Assembly: GCF_018986915.1 (NCBI RefSeq)
Contig: NZ_CP076723.1
Location: forward strand, 372,001-436,000
DNA: 64,000 bases
Source: Geomonas oryzisoli
GTDB lineage: Bacteria; Desulfobacterota; Desulfuromonadia; Geobacterales; Geobacteraceae
Direction of reading: 5' to 3'
Notes under the pieces: generated by a model
What the model was told of the DNA's origin: nothing
What the model saw: only the letters and a program-made list of their open reading frames with translations
Databases searched by the model: none
In this document: positions 1-10,610 of the stretch, piece after piece
Layout of the letters: the number at the start of each line of letters is the position of its first letter
How positions within the stretch are numbered: the first letter of the stretch is position 1
Translations under genes and position numbers: made by a program

Positions 1-249
1 GTTCCCGAGAAGGTCACCCCGCAGGCCGAGCAGGCGGTGGTCGAGGGGGTAACGGTGGAAGGGGCGGACGCCGGCGCCATGCCCAACTTCCGCGGCATGA
101 GCATGAGGCAGGTGCTGCGGGTCATGGAGCAGCGTGGGCTCAACGTCAAGTTGCAGGGAAGCGGGAGGGCGGTGGAGCAGAACCCGCCACCGGGAGCACG
201 CATCACCACGCAGGACCAGGTCTGGGTACGCTTCGTGCCGTCGGCCTGA
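1..249 (+). CDS. ftsI: Penicillin-binding protein (FtsI type), C-terminal end with PASTA domain
   Basis: Partial gene: the frame is open from the first base and ends with TGA at 249. The visible 82 residues hold a PASTA-like domain (MPNFRGMSMRQVLRVM, then NPPPGARI and a terminal VWVRF strand), the usual last domain of the septal transpeptidase in deltaproteobacterial dcw clusters. The product should be a periplasmic, membrane-anchored DD-transpeptidase cross-linking septal peptidoglycan. It lies 14 bp upstream of murE on the same strand, the normal ftsI-murE order. The transpeptidase domain is outside the window, so the symbol rests on the PASTA tail plus gene order. Confidence 0.82.
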   Translation, partial: VPEKVTPQAEQAVVEGVTVEGADAGAMPNFRGMSMRQVLRVMEQRGLNVKLQGSGRAVEQNPPPGARITTQDQVWVRFVPSA

Positions 250-263
250 TCCATGGGGGAAGT

Positions 264-1778
264 ATGAAACTGAGACAACTGCTGGCTTGTGTCCCGGGCG
301 CCAAGGTCACCGGGGACGACGCCATCGAGATAGGGTCGCTCTGCTACGACTCGCGGCAGGCGACGCCAGGCTCGCTCTTCTTCGCCCTGCGCGGGGTTAA
401 GAGCGACGGAACGGAATTCGTGGCATCCGCTGTAAAGGGGGGGGCGGTCGCAATTATTGCGGACCGCCCCTGCGCCGTTGCCGGGGTCACCTGCGTCGAG
501 GTCCCGGACGCGCGCCGCGCCATGAGCCTCATGGCCGCCGTCTTCTACGGCACCCCCACCGGGGACATCCCGCTGGTCGGCATCACCGGCACCAACGGCA
601 AGACCACCACGACCTACCTCATTGAGGGGATCATGGCCGAGGCCGGCATCCCGGCCGCGGTGCTGGGGACCATCAGCTACCGCTTCGGCGACACCAACAT
701 CCCGGCCCCCAACACGACGCCGGAATCGGTGGATCTGCAGCGCATCTTGAGGGATCTCGTGGACCAGGGGGCTAAGGGCGCGGTAATGGAAGTCTCCTCG
801 CACTCCCTGGAACAGCGCCGTGCCGACGGCTGCATCTTCGACGTGGCCATCTTCACCAACCTGACCCGCGACCACCTCGATTACCACCTCGACATGGAGT
901 CCTACTACCAGAGCAAGCTCCGGCTCTTCACCGACCTGTTGACCCCGAACGTGCACAAGCCGCTTCGGCGTGCGGTGATAAACCTGGACGACCCGTACGG
1001 GGCGAGGATCGCGGCCGACTCGGCAGCGCCGGTGTTGACCTACGCGGTGAACGGCCCGGCCGATCTGAGCGTCGCCGAGGTGAAGTTCTCGGTGCACGGC
1101 ATCAGCTGCCGTCTCAACTCGCCGGTGGGGGAGATCAACATCAACTCCGACCTCCTGGGCCGCTTCAACCTGTACAACATCATGGGTGCCGTGGGGGCGG
1201 GGCTTGCGCTTGGCATCTCCAAGGAGGCCATCGAGGCCGGCATCGAGGGGCACAAGAAGGTGCCGGGGCGCCTGGAGCGGGTCCCCAACGACCAGGGGAT
1301 CATCGTGCTGGTCGACTACGCCCATACCGGCGATGCCCTGGAGAACGTCCTTTCCACCATAGCCGAGCTGAAGACCGACCGGATCATCACCATATTCGGC
1401 TGCGGCGGCGACCGCGACAAGGGTAAGCGCCCGGTGATGGGCGAGATCGCCGCCCGTTACAGCGACCTCGCCATCGTCACCTCGGACAACCCGCGCACCG
1501 AGGATCCGCAGGCCATCCTGGCGGATGTCCGGGCGGGCATCCCGGCGGGTCTGAAGGAGTACGCACTGGAGGAGCTGGAGGGGGGGCTGCGCGAGAAGGG
1601 CTTCGCCACCATCGAGTCCCGGCGCACCGCGGTGCGCGCCGCCGTACTGGCCGCCCGCCCGGGTGACATCGTCCTTCTGGCCGGCAAGGGGCACGAGGAT
1701 TACCAGATCGTCGGCACGGAGAAGTTCCACTTCGACGACCGTGAAGAAGCTGCCGCCGCGCTGAAACTGAGGGCGTAA
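264..1778 (+). CDS. murE: UDP-MurNAc-L-Ala-D-Glu:meso-DAP ligase
   Basis: Cytoplasmic Mur ligase adding the third stem-peptide residue to UDP-MurNAc-Ala-Glu with ATP. The 504 residues show the three Mur ligase domains: an N-terminal uridine-binding part with YDSRQATPGSLFFALRG, the ATP loop GTNGKTTTT near residues 110-117, and a C-terminal domain with DNPR at residues 408-411. DNPR is the signature for meso-diaminopimelate as substrate, so this is a Gram-negative type wall. The ATG at 264 follows a GGGGGA ribosome site. Length and motifs are normal. It is separated from murF by a 245-bp gap that carries a repeat. Confidence 0.97.
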   Translation: MKLRQLLACVPGAKVTGDDAIEIGSLCYDSRQATPGSLFFALRGVKSDGTEFVASAVKGGAVAIIADRPCAVAGVTCVEVPDARRAMSLMAAVFYGTPTGDIPLVGITGTNGKTTTTYLIEGIMAEAGIPAAVLGTISYRFGDTNIPAPNTTPESVDLQRILRDLVDQGAKGAVMEVSSHSLEQRRADGCIFDVAIFTNLTRDHLDYHLDMESYYQSKLRLFTDLLTPNVHKPLRRAVINLDDPYGARIAADSAAPVLTYAVNGPADLSVAEVKFSVHGISCRLNSPVGEININSDLLGRFNLYNIMGAVGAGLALGISKEAIEAGIEGHKKVPGRLERVPNDQGIIVLVDYAHTGDALENVLSTIAELKTDRIITIFGCGGDRDKGKRPVMGEIAARYSDLAIVTSDNPRTEDPQAILADVRAGIPAGLKEYALEELEGGLREKGFATIESRRTAVRAAVLAARPGDIVLLAGKGHEDYQIVGTEKFHFDDREEAAAALKLRA

Positions 1779-1847
1779 AAAAAGGTTCCCTTTTCCCTTA
1801 TTTTGCGGCACATTACTGCGTTTGCGCTGCGATGAACGAAAGCCTTC

Positions 1848-1991
1848 TCCCCCTCCCTTGACGGGCCTGCGCGCCGAAGCGCTTCGTCCCGCGAAGGCGG
1901 GAGGGGCAGGGGGGTGGGTGAAGCCGCAAGCATAACAAGAAGTTGGCACCCTCCCCCACCCCCTATCCCCCTCCCGCGAGGGAAGGGGGGA
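1848..1991 (+). repeat. Dispersed G/C-rich palindromic repeat between murE and murF
   Basis: The gap holds CCCCCTCCCTTGACGGG, then a GGTGGGTGAAGCCGCAAGC core, then CCCTCCCCCACCCCCTA and a CCCTCCCGCGAGGGAAGGGG hairpin. The same blocks in the same order recur at 10611-10718, between murB and ddl. Here an extra internal palindrome (GCGCGCCGAAGCGC) is inserted in the left arm. It looks like a non-autonomous palindromic element; no ORF in it is credible. Confidence 0.8.
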
Positions 1992-2023
1992 CACTTTGAA
2001 GAACAAAGGACACAAAAAGCTAG

Positions 2024-3433
2024 ATGGCGATGTTCACGCTGAAAGAAATAGCCGAGGCAACCGGCGGCAGAATCATCGGGGAGGCGCAGACCGTGGTGTC
2101 GGGCGTATCCACCGACTCGCGCCAGGTCGCCCCGGGAGAGCTGTTCGTACCGCTCGTCGGAGAGCGCTTCGACGGCCATGACTTCATAGAAACGGCGGCA
2201 GGTCGCGGGGTGACCGCGTTCCTCATGGCCGAGAGCTGGCACGCGGAACACGGGGTGCCGGCCGGTGCCTGCGCCGTGACGGTCAAGGATACCTTGCGCG
2301 CCCTGGGCGATCTGGCTGCCTGGCATCGCCGCCGCTTCGACCTCAAGGTAGTCGCGGTCACCGGCAGTAACGGCAAGACCACCACCAAGGAGATGCTGGC
2401 AGGCATCCTGGCCCAGACCGGCCCGGGCTTGAAGACCGAGGGGAACCTCAACAACCTGATCGGCCTGCCGCTCACCCTGTTCCGTTTGACCGGCCGCGAG
2501 CGCTGGGCGGTGGTCGAGATCGGCATGAGCGAGTTCGGCGAGATCGATCGCCTGGCCGAGATCGCCGAGCCGCAGGTGGGTATCATCACCAACGCCTTTC
2601 CTGCGCACCTGGAAACACTGGGGAGCGTGGAGGGGGTGGCGCGCGCCAAGGGGGAGCTGTTCCTGCGCCTGAAAGAGGGGGCGGTGGCGGTCTACAACGT
2701 GGACGATCCACTCATCTCCGCCTGCCCGACCCACTTGCACGTGACCCGGCTCACCTTCGGCCTGCGCGGCGCCGAGGTTTCCTCCGCCTCGGTAAAGAGC
2801 CTGGGCAAACTGGGTGAGAGCTTCACCTTGAGGCTTCCCGACGGCGAGGAGCAGGTAGCGCTGAGGGCCTACGGTCGGCACAACATCTACAACGCGCTGG
2901 CCGCGGCGGCCGCGGCGCACGCCCTGGGCGTACCCGGAGCCGTGATCCGCCAGGGGCTCGAGGAGTTCACCCCCTACGACAAGCGCTTCCAGCTCGAAGA
3001 GGTGGCGGGAATAACCCTCATCGACGACAGCTACAACGCGAACCCCGCCTCCATGGCGGCCGCCCTCACCACCTTGCACGAGGTGGCGGACGGGGCGAGA
3101 ACCGCGGCGGTCCTGGGCGACATGCTGGAACTGGGCCTGGGGACCGAGGAGGCGCACCGGGAGCTTGGGAAAAAGGCCGCCGGCACCGTCGAACGTCTGT
3201 ACCTTTTGGGCGAGCTGGCCGCGGAGATCGAGCAAGGTGCGCTCGAGGCGGGACTCCCCGCCGAGCGGATCGTGCGCGCGGCAAGCCACGAAGCGCTGGC
3301 CGGCGAGCTGATCGCCTGGCTTCAGCCAGGCGACTGCGTCCTCTTCAAGGGGTCGCGCGGTATGAAGATGGACAAGGTGGCGACGGCGGTAAAAGAGGCG
3401 CTGGCACCCACGAAACAAGGGGGGCATGACTGA
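2024..3433 (+). CDS. murF: UDP-MurNAc-tripeptide:D-Ala-D-Ala ligase
   Basis: Cytoplasmic ATP-dependent ligase adding D-alanyl-D-alanine to UDP-MurNAc-tripeptide, completing the pentapeptide. The 469 residues show [16 protein letters not shown] at the N terminus, the ATP loop [11 protein letters not shown] near residues 114-124, a central [13 protein letters not shown] and the C-terminal [11 protein letters not shown] typical of MurF. ATG at 2024 is used; a second ATG two codons on (2030) is equally possible because the ribosome site is weak. Its stop overlaps the mraY start by one base (TGATG), indicating translational coupling. Confidence 0.97.
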   Translation: MAMFTLKEIAEATGGRIIGEAQTVVSGVSTDSRQVAPGELFVPLVGERFDGHDFIETAAGRGVTAFLMAESWHAEHGVPAGACAVTVKDTLRALGDLAAWHRRRFDLKVVAVTGSNGKTTTKEMLAGILAQTGPGLKTEGNLNNLIGLPLTLFRLTGRERWAVVEIGMSEFGEIDRLAEIAEPQVGIITNAFPAHLETLGSVEGVARAKGELFLRLKEGAVAVYNVDDPLISACPTHLHVTRLTFGLRGAEVSSASVKSLGKLGESFTLRLPDGEEQVALRAYGRHNIYNALAAAAAAHALGVPGAVIRQGLEEFTPYDKRFQLEEVAGITLIDDSYNANPASMAAALTTLHEVADGARTAAVLGDMLELGLGTEEAHRELGKKAAGTVERLYLLGELAAEIEQGALEAGLPAERIVRAASHEALAGELIAWLQPGDCVLFKGSRGMKMDKVATAVKEALAPTKQGGHD

Positions 3434-4509
3434 TGCTGTACCATCTTTTGTATCCGCTCGCCTCGGACTACAAGCTTTTCAACGTCTTCAAGTATCTGAC
3501 CTTCCGTACCATCTACGCGATGATCACGGCGCTGGTGCTTTCCTTCATCGTGGGGCCCTGGCTGGTCAGGAAGCTGGAGGGGCTGCAGGCGCGCCAGGTG
3601 ATCCGCACCGACGGACCCGAGTCGCACCTGAAGAAGCAGGGGACCCCCACCATGGGCGGGGTGCTGATCCTGGTTTGCATCATCGTGCCGACCCTTTTGT
3701 GGGCCGACCTGAAGAACGTCTTCATCTGGCTCACCCTGCTCATCATCGGCGGTTACGGCGTCCTGGGCTTCGTGGACGACTACAAGAAGGTGGTGGAGAA
3801 GAACCCCAAAGGGCTCTCGCCGCGCCAGAAGATGTTCTGGCAGGTGGTGCTGGCCGGCGGTGTCGGCATCTTCCTCTACTATCTTCCCGGTTTCTCCACC
3901 GAGCTGTACTTCCCGTTCTTCAAGAGGCTGCACCCGGAGCTGGGCATCCTCTTCATCCCGTTCGTGACCCTGGTCATCGTGGGTGCGAGCAACGCGGTGA
4001 ACCTGACCGACGGCCTGGACGGACTCGCCATCGGGCCGGTGGCCATCAACGCGGCCACCTACATGCTGTTCTGCTACATCGCCGGTAACGCGAGGCTCTC
4101 CGGCTATCTGCAGATCCCCTACGTCCCCGGAGGCGGCGAGTTGGCCGTCCTGTGCGGCGCGATGGTCGGTGCCGGGCTTGGTTTTCTCTGGTACAACAGC
4201 TACCCGGCCGAAGTCTTCATGGGGGACGTCGGCTCCCTGTCGTTGGGTGGCGGGCTGGGTACCCTGGCCGTGCTGACCAAGCAGGAGATCCTTCTGGTCA
4301 TCGTAGGTGGCGTCTTCGTCGTGGAGGCGCTTTCGGTCATTTTCCAGGTGGGCTCGTACAAGTACCGTGGCAAGCGGATCTTCAGGATGGCGCCCATTCA
4401 TCATCATTTTGAATTGAAGGGGGTGGCCGAGCCGAAGATCATCGTCCGGTTCTGGATCATCACCATCATCCTCGCGCTGGTCGCCATCTCGACCCTGAAG
4501 ATGCGCTAG
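3433..4509 (+). CDS. mraY: Phospho-N-acetylmuramoyl-pentapeptide transferase
   Basis: Inner membrane enzyme that transfers phospho-MurNAc-pentapeptide to undecaprenyl phosphate, making lipid I. At 358 residues it has the normal length and about ten hydrophobic segments. Family motifs are present: GTPTMGG early, [20 protein letters not shown] with the catalytic aspartates, and the C-terminal [12 protein letters not shown]. It starts inside the murF stop codon (one-base overlap) and is followed by an 81-bp gap holding a short palindromic repeat before murD. Confidence 0.98.
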   Translation: MLYHLLYPLASDYKLFNVFKYLTFRTIYAMITALVLSFIVGPWLVRKLEGLQARQVIRTDGPESHLKKQGTPTMGGVLILVCIIVPTLLWADLKNVFIWLTLLIIGGYGVLGFVDDYKKVVEKNPKGLSPRQKMFWQVVLAGGVGIFLYYLPGFSTELYFPFFKRLHPELGILFIPFVTLVIVGASNAVNLTDGLDGLAIGPVAINAATYMLFCYIAGNARLSGYLQIPYVPGGGELAVLCGAMVGAGLGFLWYNSYPAEVFMGDVGSLSLGGGLGTLAVLTKQEILLVIVGGVFVVEALSVIFQVGSYKYRGKRIFRMAPIHHHFELKGVAEPKIIVRFWIITIILALVAISTLKMR

Positions 4510-4536
4510 CCATAACGTGCAGCACCCGACCTCGCG

Positions 4537-4570
4537 TCCCCCCTTGTCAAAGGGGGGACAGGGGGGATTT
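4537..4570 (+). repeat. Short palindromic repeat (CCCCCCTTGTCAAAGGGGGG type)
   Basis: A C6/G6 hairpin around TTGTCAAA followed by ACAGGGGGGATTT. Two further copies of the same element lie inside the lexA reading frame at 22826-22942, where they translate to NPPWPPFAKGG and NPPCPPFDKGG. Here it sits harmlessly in the mraY-murD gap. Confidence 0.85.
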
Positions 4571-4590
4571 AGCTTTTTAAAGAAGGTCAT

Positions 4591-5952
4591 ATGGAATTAA
4601 AGGACAAGAAAATACTGGTGGTAGGGCTGGCGAAGACCGGCGTCGCCGTGACCCGCTTCCTGGCGGAGCGTGGTGCCCTGGTCACCGTTACCGACATGCG
4701 TGACGACGAGGCCCTTGCCGACGTCCTGGCCGAGCTTGCCGACCTGGACCTCTGCCTGGAGCTCGGCCGCCACGTCCCCTACAGCTTCCTGATGGCCGAC
4801 CTGATCGTGGTCTCCCCCGGCGTCCCGATGGACATCAAGCCGCTGGAGATGGCGCGCGCCCAGAAGCGCCGCGTGGTCTCCGAGGTGGAACTCGCCTCCT
4901 GGTTCATCGAGGCCCCCATGGTCGCCATCACCGGCACCAACGGCAAGACCACCACGACCACCCTGACCGGTGAGATCTTCAAGGGGTGCGGTTTCGACAC
5001 CTTCGTCGGCGGCAACATCGGCAATCCCCTCATCGAGCTCGCCATGAGCGGTGAGCGGGTCGAGCGCGTCGTGGTCGAGCTTTCCTCCTTCCAGCTGGAA
5101 GGGATCGAGAGCTTCCGCCCGCACGTAGCCGTGCTCCTGAACCTGACCGAGGACCACCTGGACCGCTACCACAGCTTCCAGGAGTACATCGACGCTAAGC
5201 TGCGCATCTTCGAGAACCAGGGGCCGGAAGACTTCGCGGTCCTGAACGTCGACGACCCGCTGGTGGCCGCCTGCGCCACCAAGCTGAAGGCGCGCCTGTT
5301 CCCCATGAGCCGCTTCCACGAGCTCGAGGAGGGGATCAGCTACCGCGACGGTTTCATCACCTTCGCCCACGACGGCAAGGTGCTCCGCTTCGGCACCGAC
5401 GGTTTCAAGCTCAAAGGGGTGCACAACCTGGACAACATCATGGCCAGCATGGCGTCCACCCTGCTCATGCGCTGCGACGGCGACTGCGCCTACGCGTCGG
5501 TAAAGGAGTTCAAGGGGCTGCCGCACCGCATGGAGTTCGTCGAGGAAGTGAACGGCGTCGCCTACTACGAGGACAGCAAGGGGACCAACGTCGGCAGCGT
5601 CGTGAAGTCCCTGGAAAGCTTCGAGTCCGGCATCACCTTGATCGCGGGAGGCAAGGACAAGGGTGGCTCCTACGAGCCGCTGGCCAAACTCGTCTCCGAG
5701 CGGGTGAGCCACCTGGTCCTGATCGGCGAGGCGCGCGAGCGCATGCACCAGGCGCTGGGCGATCTCACCGACACCCGTTTCGCCGACACCCTTGAGGAGG
5801 CGGTCGACACCGCCCGCAGGCTGACGCGGCCCGGCGGCGTGGTCCTCTTCTCGCCGGCCTGCTCCAGCTTCGACATGTTCAAGAATTACGAGGAGCGCGC
5901 CGAGCGCTTCAAGGCGGCGGTACGCGCGGCCAAGGAGGCGGAAGGGAAGTGA
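4591..5952 (+). CDS. murD: UDP-MurNAc-L-Ala:D-glutamate ligase
   Basis: Cytoplasmic Mur ligase adding D-glutamate, the second stem-peptide residue. The 453 residues show an N-terminal Rossmann-like start ([12 protein letters not shown]), the ATP loop [11 protein letters not shown] near residue 115, the [11 protein letters not shown] and [11 protein letters not shown] motifs typical of MurD, and a C-terminal domain ending with [25 protein letters not shown] at 4591 follows AGAAGG. The last four bases overlap the GTG start of ftsW, so the two are translationally coupled. Confidence 0.97.
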   Translation: MELKDKKILVVGLAKTGVAVTRFLAERGALVTVTDMRDDEALADVLAELADLDLCLELGRHVPYSFLMADLIVVSPGVPMDIKPLEMARAQKRRVVSEVELASWFIEAPMVAITGTNGKTTTTTLTGEIFKGCGFDTFVGGNIGNPLIELAMSGERVERVVVELSSFQLEGIESFRPHVAVLLNLTEDHLDRYHSFQEYIDAKLRIFENQGPEDFAVLNVDDPLVAACATKLKARLFPMSRFHELEEGISYRDGFITFAHDGKVLRFGTDGFKLKGVHNLDNIMASMASTLLMRCDGDCAYASVKEFKGLPHRMEFVEEVNGVAYYEDSKGTNVGSVVKSLESFESGITLIAGGKDKGGSYEPLAKLVSERVSHLVLIGEARERMHQALGDLTDTRFADTLEEAVDTARRLTRPGGVVLFSPACSSFDMFKNYEERAERFKAAVRAAKEAEGK

Positions 5953-7052
5953 AGCGACTGGAGGGGTACGACATGATCGTGCTTATGATGGCGGTGATCC
6001 TCACCTGTTTCGGTGTGGTCATGGTCTACTCCGCGTCCTCCGTCATGGCGGCCAAGAAGTTCCACGACGGCTTCTTCTTCCTGAAACGGCAGTCCCTGTA
6101 CGCCCTGATCGGCTTCATCGGCATGGGGCTCGCCATGCACGTCGACTACCACGTCTGGAAAAAGTGGGCCGTGCCGCTCTTTTTGGGGACGTTCTTCCTG
6201 CTCCTCCTGGTGTTCGTGCCCGGCATCGGCGGGACCGCCAAGGGCGCCTCGCGCTGGATCCGCCTTCCCGGCTTCAACTTCCAGCCCTCCGAGTTGGCCA
6301 AGGTGGCGCTGATCATGTACATGGCCTACTCCCTGGAGAAGCGGCAGGAGAAACTCAAGCAGTTCACCTCGGGGTTCCTCCCCTACATGCTGATCCTCGG
6401 GGTGTTCATCGCGGTGCTCCTGGCCCAGCACGACATGGGGGCGGCGCTCACCATGCTGGTGGTGGCCATCGTCATGCTCTTCGCCGCCGGCACCAAGGTG
6501 CAGTACATCCTGGGCATGGGGCTCGTCGCCCTCCCCGGGGTCTGTTACCTGGTCTTCACCAAGGCCTACCGCATGCGGCGCATCACGGCCTTTCTGGATC
6601 CCTGGCAGGACCCAACCGACGCGGGGTTCCAGATCATCCAGTCCTGGCTGGCGCTCGGAACCGGCGGTTTCTTCGGGCAGGGGCTCGGGGAAGGGAAGCA
6701 GAAACTGTTCTATCTGCCGGAAGCGCATACCGACTTCATCCTTTCCGTGCTCGGTGAGGAGATGGGGTTCATCGGGGTGATCGTGATCGCCTCGATGTTC
6801 CTGTTACTGGTGCAAAGAAGCATCCGGGTGGCCATTGCCGCCGAGGACAGCTTCGGCCGCTTCCTCGCCTTCGGCATCGCGTCGCTGCTCGGCCTGGAGG
6901 CCTTCATCAACATGTCGGTCGTCACGGGACTGCTCCCCACCAAAGGGATCGCGCTCCCGTTTTTGAGCTACGGCGGCAGCTCGCTGATCATTTCGCTTTG
7001 CGCGGTAGGCGTGCTTCTCAACGTCTCCACCAGGATGAGGGGGACGCCATGA
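5949..7052 (+). CDS. ftsW: Peptidoglycan glycosyltransferase FtsW
   Basis: SEDS-family polytopic membrane protein that polymerises septal glycan with its partner penicillin-binding protein. 367 residues with about ten hydrophobic segments. Family features include [11 protein letters not shown] in the first membrane helix, [20 protein letters not shown], and the conserved late motif [11 protein letters not shown]. The GTG start at 5949 overlaps the murD stop (GTGA). The end overlaps murG by four bases (ATGA). Position between murD and murG separates it from the paralogue RodA. Confidence 0.96.
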   Translation: MKRLEGYDMIVLMMAVILTCFGVVMVYSASSVMAAKKFHDGFFFLKRQSLYALIGFIGMGLAMHVDYHVWKKWAVPLFLGTFFLLLLVFVPGIGGTAKGASRWIRLPGFNFQPSELAKVALIMYMAYSLEKRQEKLKQFTSGFLPYMLILGVFIAVLLAQHDMGAALTMLVVAIVMLFAAGTKVQYILGMGLVALPGVCYLVFTKAYRMRRITAFLDPWQDPTDAGFQIIQSWLALGTGGFFGQGLGEGKQKLFYLPEAHTDFILSVLGEEMGFIGVIVIASMFLLLVQRSIRVAIAAEDSFGRFLAFGIASLLGLEAFINMSVVTGLLPTKGIALPFLSYGGSSLIISLCAVGVLLNVSTRMRGTP

Positions 7053-8128
7053 GGTTGATCATCGCGGGAGGCGGCACCGGGGGGCATCTCTTCCCGGGGA
7101 TAGCGGTAGCAGAAGAGTTCCTGGCTCGCGGGCCGGAGAACGAGGTTCTTTTCGTCGGCACCGAGCGGGGCATCGAAGCGCGCCTGTTGCCCAAGCTGGG
7201 CTACAAGCTGGAGCTGATCTCCGCCAGCGGCATGAAGGGAATGGGAACCGTCAAGAAGCTCATGAGCGCCGGGCGCCTTTTGTACGGCTACTCGCAGTCC
7301 AGGAAGATCCTGAAAAGCTTCAAGCCGGACCTGGTGCTTGGTGTCGGCGGCTACGCCTCCGCACCGATGCTCCTCGCCGCCAAGGGCATGGGGATTCCGC
7401 GGTTCGTCCATGAACAAAATGCGCTGCCCGGCCTGACCAACAAGGTGTTGAGCCGCGTCGTGGACGGGGTCTTCATCTCCATGGAAGAGGCCGCGGCCTT
7501 CTTCCCGAAGGGGATTACCCAGATGACCGGCAATCCGATCCGCAAGGAGATCCTCTGGGGCTTTCAGGAGCAGCGGGCGAGAACGAGCGGAGACACCTTC
7601 AGCATCCTGGTCTTCGGCGGCAGCGCCGGCGCGCAGCGCATCAATTCCGCCATGCTGGAGGCGCTGCCCCACCTGGAGCAGGCTAAGCCGAAACTGCGCA
7701 TCACCCACCAGACCGGCGAGAAGGACGTGGCGCGGGTGCGCGAGGGATATCAGGCCCAGGGGGTTCAGGCGCAGGTGCTTTCCTTCATCGACAACATGTC
7801 CGCGGCCTACGGTGCCGCCGACCTGGTGATCTGCAGGGCCGGCGCGACCACCATTGCCGAAGTGACCGCCTGCGGCAAGGGGTGCATCTTCATCCCGTAT
7901 CCGTTTGCAGCCGACGACCACCAGAGGAAGAACGCCGAGTCGCTGGTGAACCGTGATGCCGGGCGGATGATTCTCGAAGAGGATCTGACCGGCGAGCATC
8001 TGGCAGCCGAGATCCTGAACCTGATGGCGCATCCCGAGCAGGTGGCCGAACTGGAGAAGAACGCCAGGTCCCTGGCCCAGCTCGACGCCGCCCAGGCCAT
8101 CGTCGCGGCAATGGTTTTGAAAGACTGA
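7049..8128 (+). CDS. murG: Lipid II synthase (UDP-GlcNAc transferase)
   Basis: Peripheral inner-membrane GT-B glycosyltransferase adding GlcNAc to lipid I to make lipid II. The product of 359 residues starts [23 protein letters not shown], with the family's glycine-rich loop, and carries ADLVICRAGATTIAE and PYPFAADDHQ for UDP-GlcNAc binding. The frame is open 17 codons further upstream, but ATG at 7049, which overlaps the ftsW stop as ATGA, gives the standard N terminus. It is followed by a 182-bp gap filled by an inverted-repeat element. Confidence 0.96.
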   Translation: MRLIIAGGGTGGHLFPGIAVAEEFLARGPENEVLFVGTERGIEARLLPKLGYKLELISASGMKGMGTVKKLMSAGRLLYGYSQSRKILKSFKPDLVLGVGGYASAPMLLAAKGMGIPRFVHEQNALPGLTNKVLSRVVDGVFISMEEAAAFFPKGITQMTGNPIRKEILWGFQEQRARTSGDTFSILVFGGSAGAQRINSAMLEALPHLEQAKPKLRITHQTGEKDVARVREGYQAQGVQAQVLSFIDNMSAAYGAADLVICRAGATTIAEVTACGKGCIFIPYPFAADDHQRKNAESLVNRDAGRMILEEDLTGEHLAAEILNLMAHPEQVAELEKNARSLAQLDAAQAIVAAMVLKD

Positions 8129-8134
8129 GAACCC

Positions 8135-8291
8135 GTTCAACGTTCAAGGTTCAACGTTTGAAACCTGGACGTCGCTACGAGCGAGTAACCGGTACGGCAC
8201 CACCTGTACTGGACGGATTTTGGACTGGCGGTCACCGGGCAGCCGAACGAAGCAAAGAAATCTGGCGAACGTTGAACGTTGAACGTTGAAC
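8135..8291 (+). repeat. Inverted-repeat element with iterated GTTCAAC termini
   Basis: The left end is GTTCAACGTTCAAGGTTCAACG and the right end is CGAACGTTGAACGTTGAACGTTGAACG, so both termini are built of head-to-tail GTTCAAC units in opposite orientation around about 100 bp of unique sequence. It fills nearly the whole murG-murC gap and ends 19 bp before the murC start. It resembles a miniature inverted-repeat element; no coding potential is visible. Confidence 0.75.
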
Positions 8292-8310
8292 GGCCTTTAA
8301 GGAGTTTCAA

Positions 8311-9696
8311 GTGTACGGAAAGATAGAGCGGATACATTTCGTCGGCATCGGCGGCATCGGCATGAGCGGGATCGCGGAGGTGCTGCTTAACCTGGGTTAC
8401 AAGGTCTCCGGTTCCGACCTCAGGAGCTCGGATACGACCCAGCGCCTGGAAAGCCTGGGGGGCGAGATCTTCATCGGTCACGCCGCCGAAAACGTGGCCC
8501 AGGCCGACGTGGTGGTCATCTCCAGCGCCGTCCACGAAGACAACCCCGAGGTGATCGAGGCGCACCTGAAGCTGATCCCGGTGATCCCGCGCGCCGAGAT
8601 GCTGGCCGAACTGATGCGCATGAAGTACGGCGTCGCGGTCGCCGGCACCCACGGCAAGACCACCACCACTTCCATGGTGGCGACGCTCCTCGCCAAGGGT
8701 GGCATCGATCCCACTATGGTCATCGGCGGCAGGCTGAACTCGCTTGGCACCAACGCGCGTCTTGGCCAGGGGCAGTTCCTGGTGGCCGAGGCGGACGAGT
8801 CCGACGGCTCCTTCCTGCTCCTCTCGCCGACCATCGCGGTGGTGACCAACATCGACGCCGACCACCTCGACTTCTACAGCGGCATCGAGGAGATCAAGGA
8901 CACCTTCGTCGAGTTCATCAACAAGGTTCCCTTCTACGGCCTGGCCGTACTCTGCCTGGATAACGGCAACATCGCCGATATCCTGCCCAGGGTGAAGAAG
9001 CGCTTCACCAGCTACGGCCTCTCGGCCCAGGCGGACTTCCGCGCCACCGACGTGCGCCTTTCCGGGTTCTCCACCAGCTTCGTGGCCCACCATAAGGGCG
9101 TCAGGCTGGGCGAGATCACCTTCTCCATGCCCGGCGCGCACAACGTGCTGAACGCGCTGGCCGCCATCGCGGTCGCCATGGAGTTGGACATCCCGTTCGA
9201 GACCATCCAGGAAGGGTTCAAGGCCTTCGGCGGTGTCGGGCGCCGCTTCTCCCTCAAAGGGGAAGTGAACGGCATCATGGTGGTCGACGACTACGGCCAC
9301 CACCCGACCGAGATCAAGGCGACCCTGGCCGCGGCCAAGGCCGGCTTCGCGGAAAACCGCCTGGTGGTCGTGTTCCAGCCGCACCGTTACTCGCGCACCA
9401 AGGAACTGTTCGAGGACTTCGTCAAGGCGTTCCACGATGCGGACGTTCTGATCCTCACCGACATCTACGCGGCAGGGGAGGCTCCCATCGAGGGAATCAC
9501 CGCCGAGTCGCTGGCGGCACGGGTGAGAAGGCACGGCCAGAAGGACGTCACCTGGATCCCGGAACGCGACAAGCTCTGCGAGCACCTGGAGCGCGTCTTG
9601 GCCCCGGGCGACATCCTGCTCACCTTGGGCGCCGGAAACGTCTGGCAGGTGGGTGAAACAATGCTGGAGCGCCTGAAGGGGACGGCAACCAAGTGA
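8311..9696 (+). CDS. murC: UDP-N-acetylmuramate:L-alanine ligase
   Basis: First Mur ligase of the cytoplasmic pathway. The 461 residues show [17 protein letters not shown] at the N terminus, the ATP loop [12 protein letters not shown] near residue 112, EADESDGSF, and a C-terminal domain with [10 protein letters not shown] and [11 protein letters not shown], all typical of MurC. The start is GTG at 8311, eight bases after AAGGAG. Its stop overlaps the murB GTG start by four bases. Confidence 0.97.
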   Translation: MYGKIERIHFVGIGGIGMSGIAEVLLNLGYKVSGSDLRSSDTTQRLESLGGEIFIGHAAENVAQADVVVISSAVHEDNPEVIEAHLKLIPVIPRAEMLAELMRMKYGVAVAGTHGKTTTTSMVATLLAKGGIDPTMVIGGRLNSLGTNARLGQGQFLVAEADESDGSFLLLSPTIAVVTNIDADHLDFYSGIEEIKDTFVEFINKVPFYGLAVLCLDNGNIADILPRVKKRFTSYGLSAQADFRATDVRLSGFSTSFVAHHKGVRLGEITFSMPGAHNVLNALAAIAVAMELDIPFETIQEGFKAFGGVGRRFSLKGEVNGIMVVDDYGHHPTEIKATLAAAKAGFAENRLVVVFQPHRYSRTKELFEDFVKAFHDADVLILTDIYAAGEAPIEGITAESLAARVRRHGQKDVTWIPERDKLCEHLERVLAPGDILLTLGAGNVWQVGETMLERLKGTATK

Positions 9697-10598
9697 CCTG
9701 CTCCCGCGCCGATCTGGAGCAGGTAGCGCAAGGGATGAAGGGAGCCGTCCTGTGGGACGAGCCCATGTCCCGGCACACCTCGCTCAGGGTGGGCGGACCG
9801 GCGGATCTTTACCTGGAACCGGCGGACCACGAAGACCTGGAGCGGGCCTTGGAGCAGATCCGATCGAAAGGGGTCCCGTACCTGGTCGTTGGCGGCGGCT
9901 ACAACCTGCTGGTCCGCGACGGCGGCATCAGGGGATGCGTAGTTTCCCTGAAAGGATTCGACACCCTGGAGCCGTTACCGGGGGCGCGACTCGACGTCGG
10001 CGCCGGAGTCACCAATCAGGCCCTCACCCGCTACGCGGCGCAGCAGTGCCTGGGAGGTGTCGAATTCCTGAGCGCCATCCCCGGGAGTTTCGGCGGCGCG
10101 CTGACCATGAATGCCGGCGCCCACGGCGGCGAGACCATGCAGCGGGTCGAAGTGCTGACCACGCTGCGGGAAACCGGGGTGCTGGTCAGGAAGCGGGATG
10201 AATTGGATTACGGTTACCGTTTCCTGAAGCTGGAGCCGGGCGAGATCATCCTTGGAGCGCGGCTGAGACTGGAGCCGGTCGAGCGTCGCCTGATCGAGGA
10301 GAGCATCCAGGAGTACATCGCCAAGCGCGGCGGACAGCGGGTCGGTTTCCCCAATGCGGGTTCCTTCTTCAAGAACCCCGCCGGAGCGAGCGCCTGGCGG
10401 TTGATAGACGAAGCCGGGCTGCGGGGCTGGATGATCGGAGGTGCACAGGTGTCCGAGGTGCACACCAACTTCCTGGTGAACAAGGGCGGCGCCCTGGCCG
10501 CGGACTTCCTGGCCCTCGCGGAGCTGATCAAGTCGCGGGTGAAGGAGACCTCCGGTGTCGAGCTTGAGGAAGAAGTAAGGATAGTCGGCGAAGGATAG
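9693..10598 (+). CDS. murB: UDP-N-acetylenolpyruvoylglucosamine reductase
   Basis: FAD enzyme reducing the enolpyruvyl group to give UDP-MurNAc with NADPH, in the cytoplasm. The 301 residues carry the FAD-binding start ([16 protein letters not shown]), [33 protein letters not shown], and the C-terminal NAGSFFKNP with the catalytic serine, then [11 protein letters not shown]. The length and the missing insertion place it in the shorter (type II) MurB group. Start is GTG at 9693 overlapping the murC stop. Confidence 0.96.
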   Translation: MTCSRADLEQVAQGMKGAVLWDEPMSRHTSLRVGGPADLYLEPADHEDLERALEQIRSKGVPYLVVGGGYNLLVRDGGIRGCVVSLKGFDTLEPLPGARLDVGAGVTNQALTRYAAQQCLGGVEFLSAIPGSFGGALTMNAGAHGGETMQRVEVLTTLRETGVLVRKRDELDYGYRFLKLEPGEIILGARLRLEPVERRLIEESIQEYIAKRGGQRVGFPNAGSFFKNPAGASAWRLIDEAGLRGWMIGGAQVSEVHTNFLVNKGGALAADFLALAELIKSRVKETSGVELEEEVRIVGEG

Positions 10599-10610
10599 CT
10601 CGGATCTTCC

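Noticed and set aside
1700-3427. Long minus-strand frame of 575 codons opposite murE/murF
   Set aside because: It is antisense to murF and crosses the repeat; composition is the mirror of G/C-rich coding sequence. The same holds for other long opposite-strand frames over murD, murC, ftsA, ftsZ and the kinase genes.
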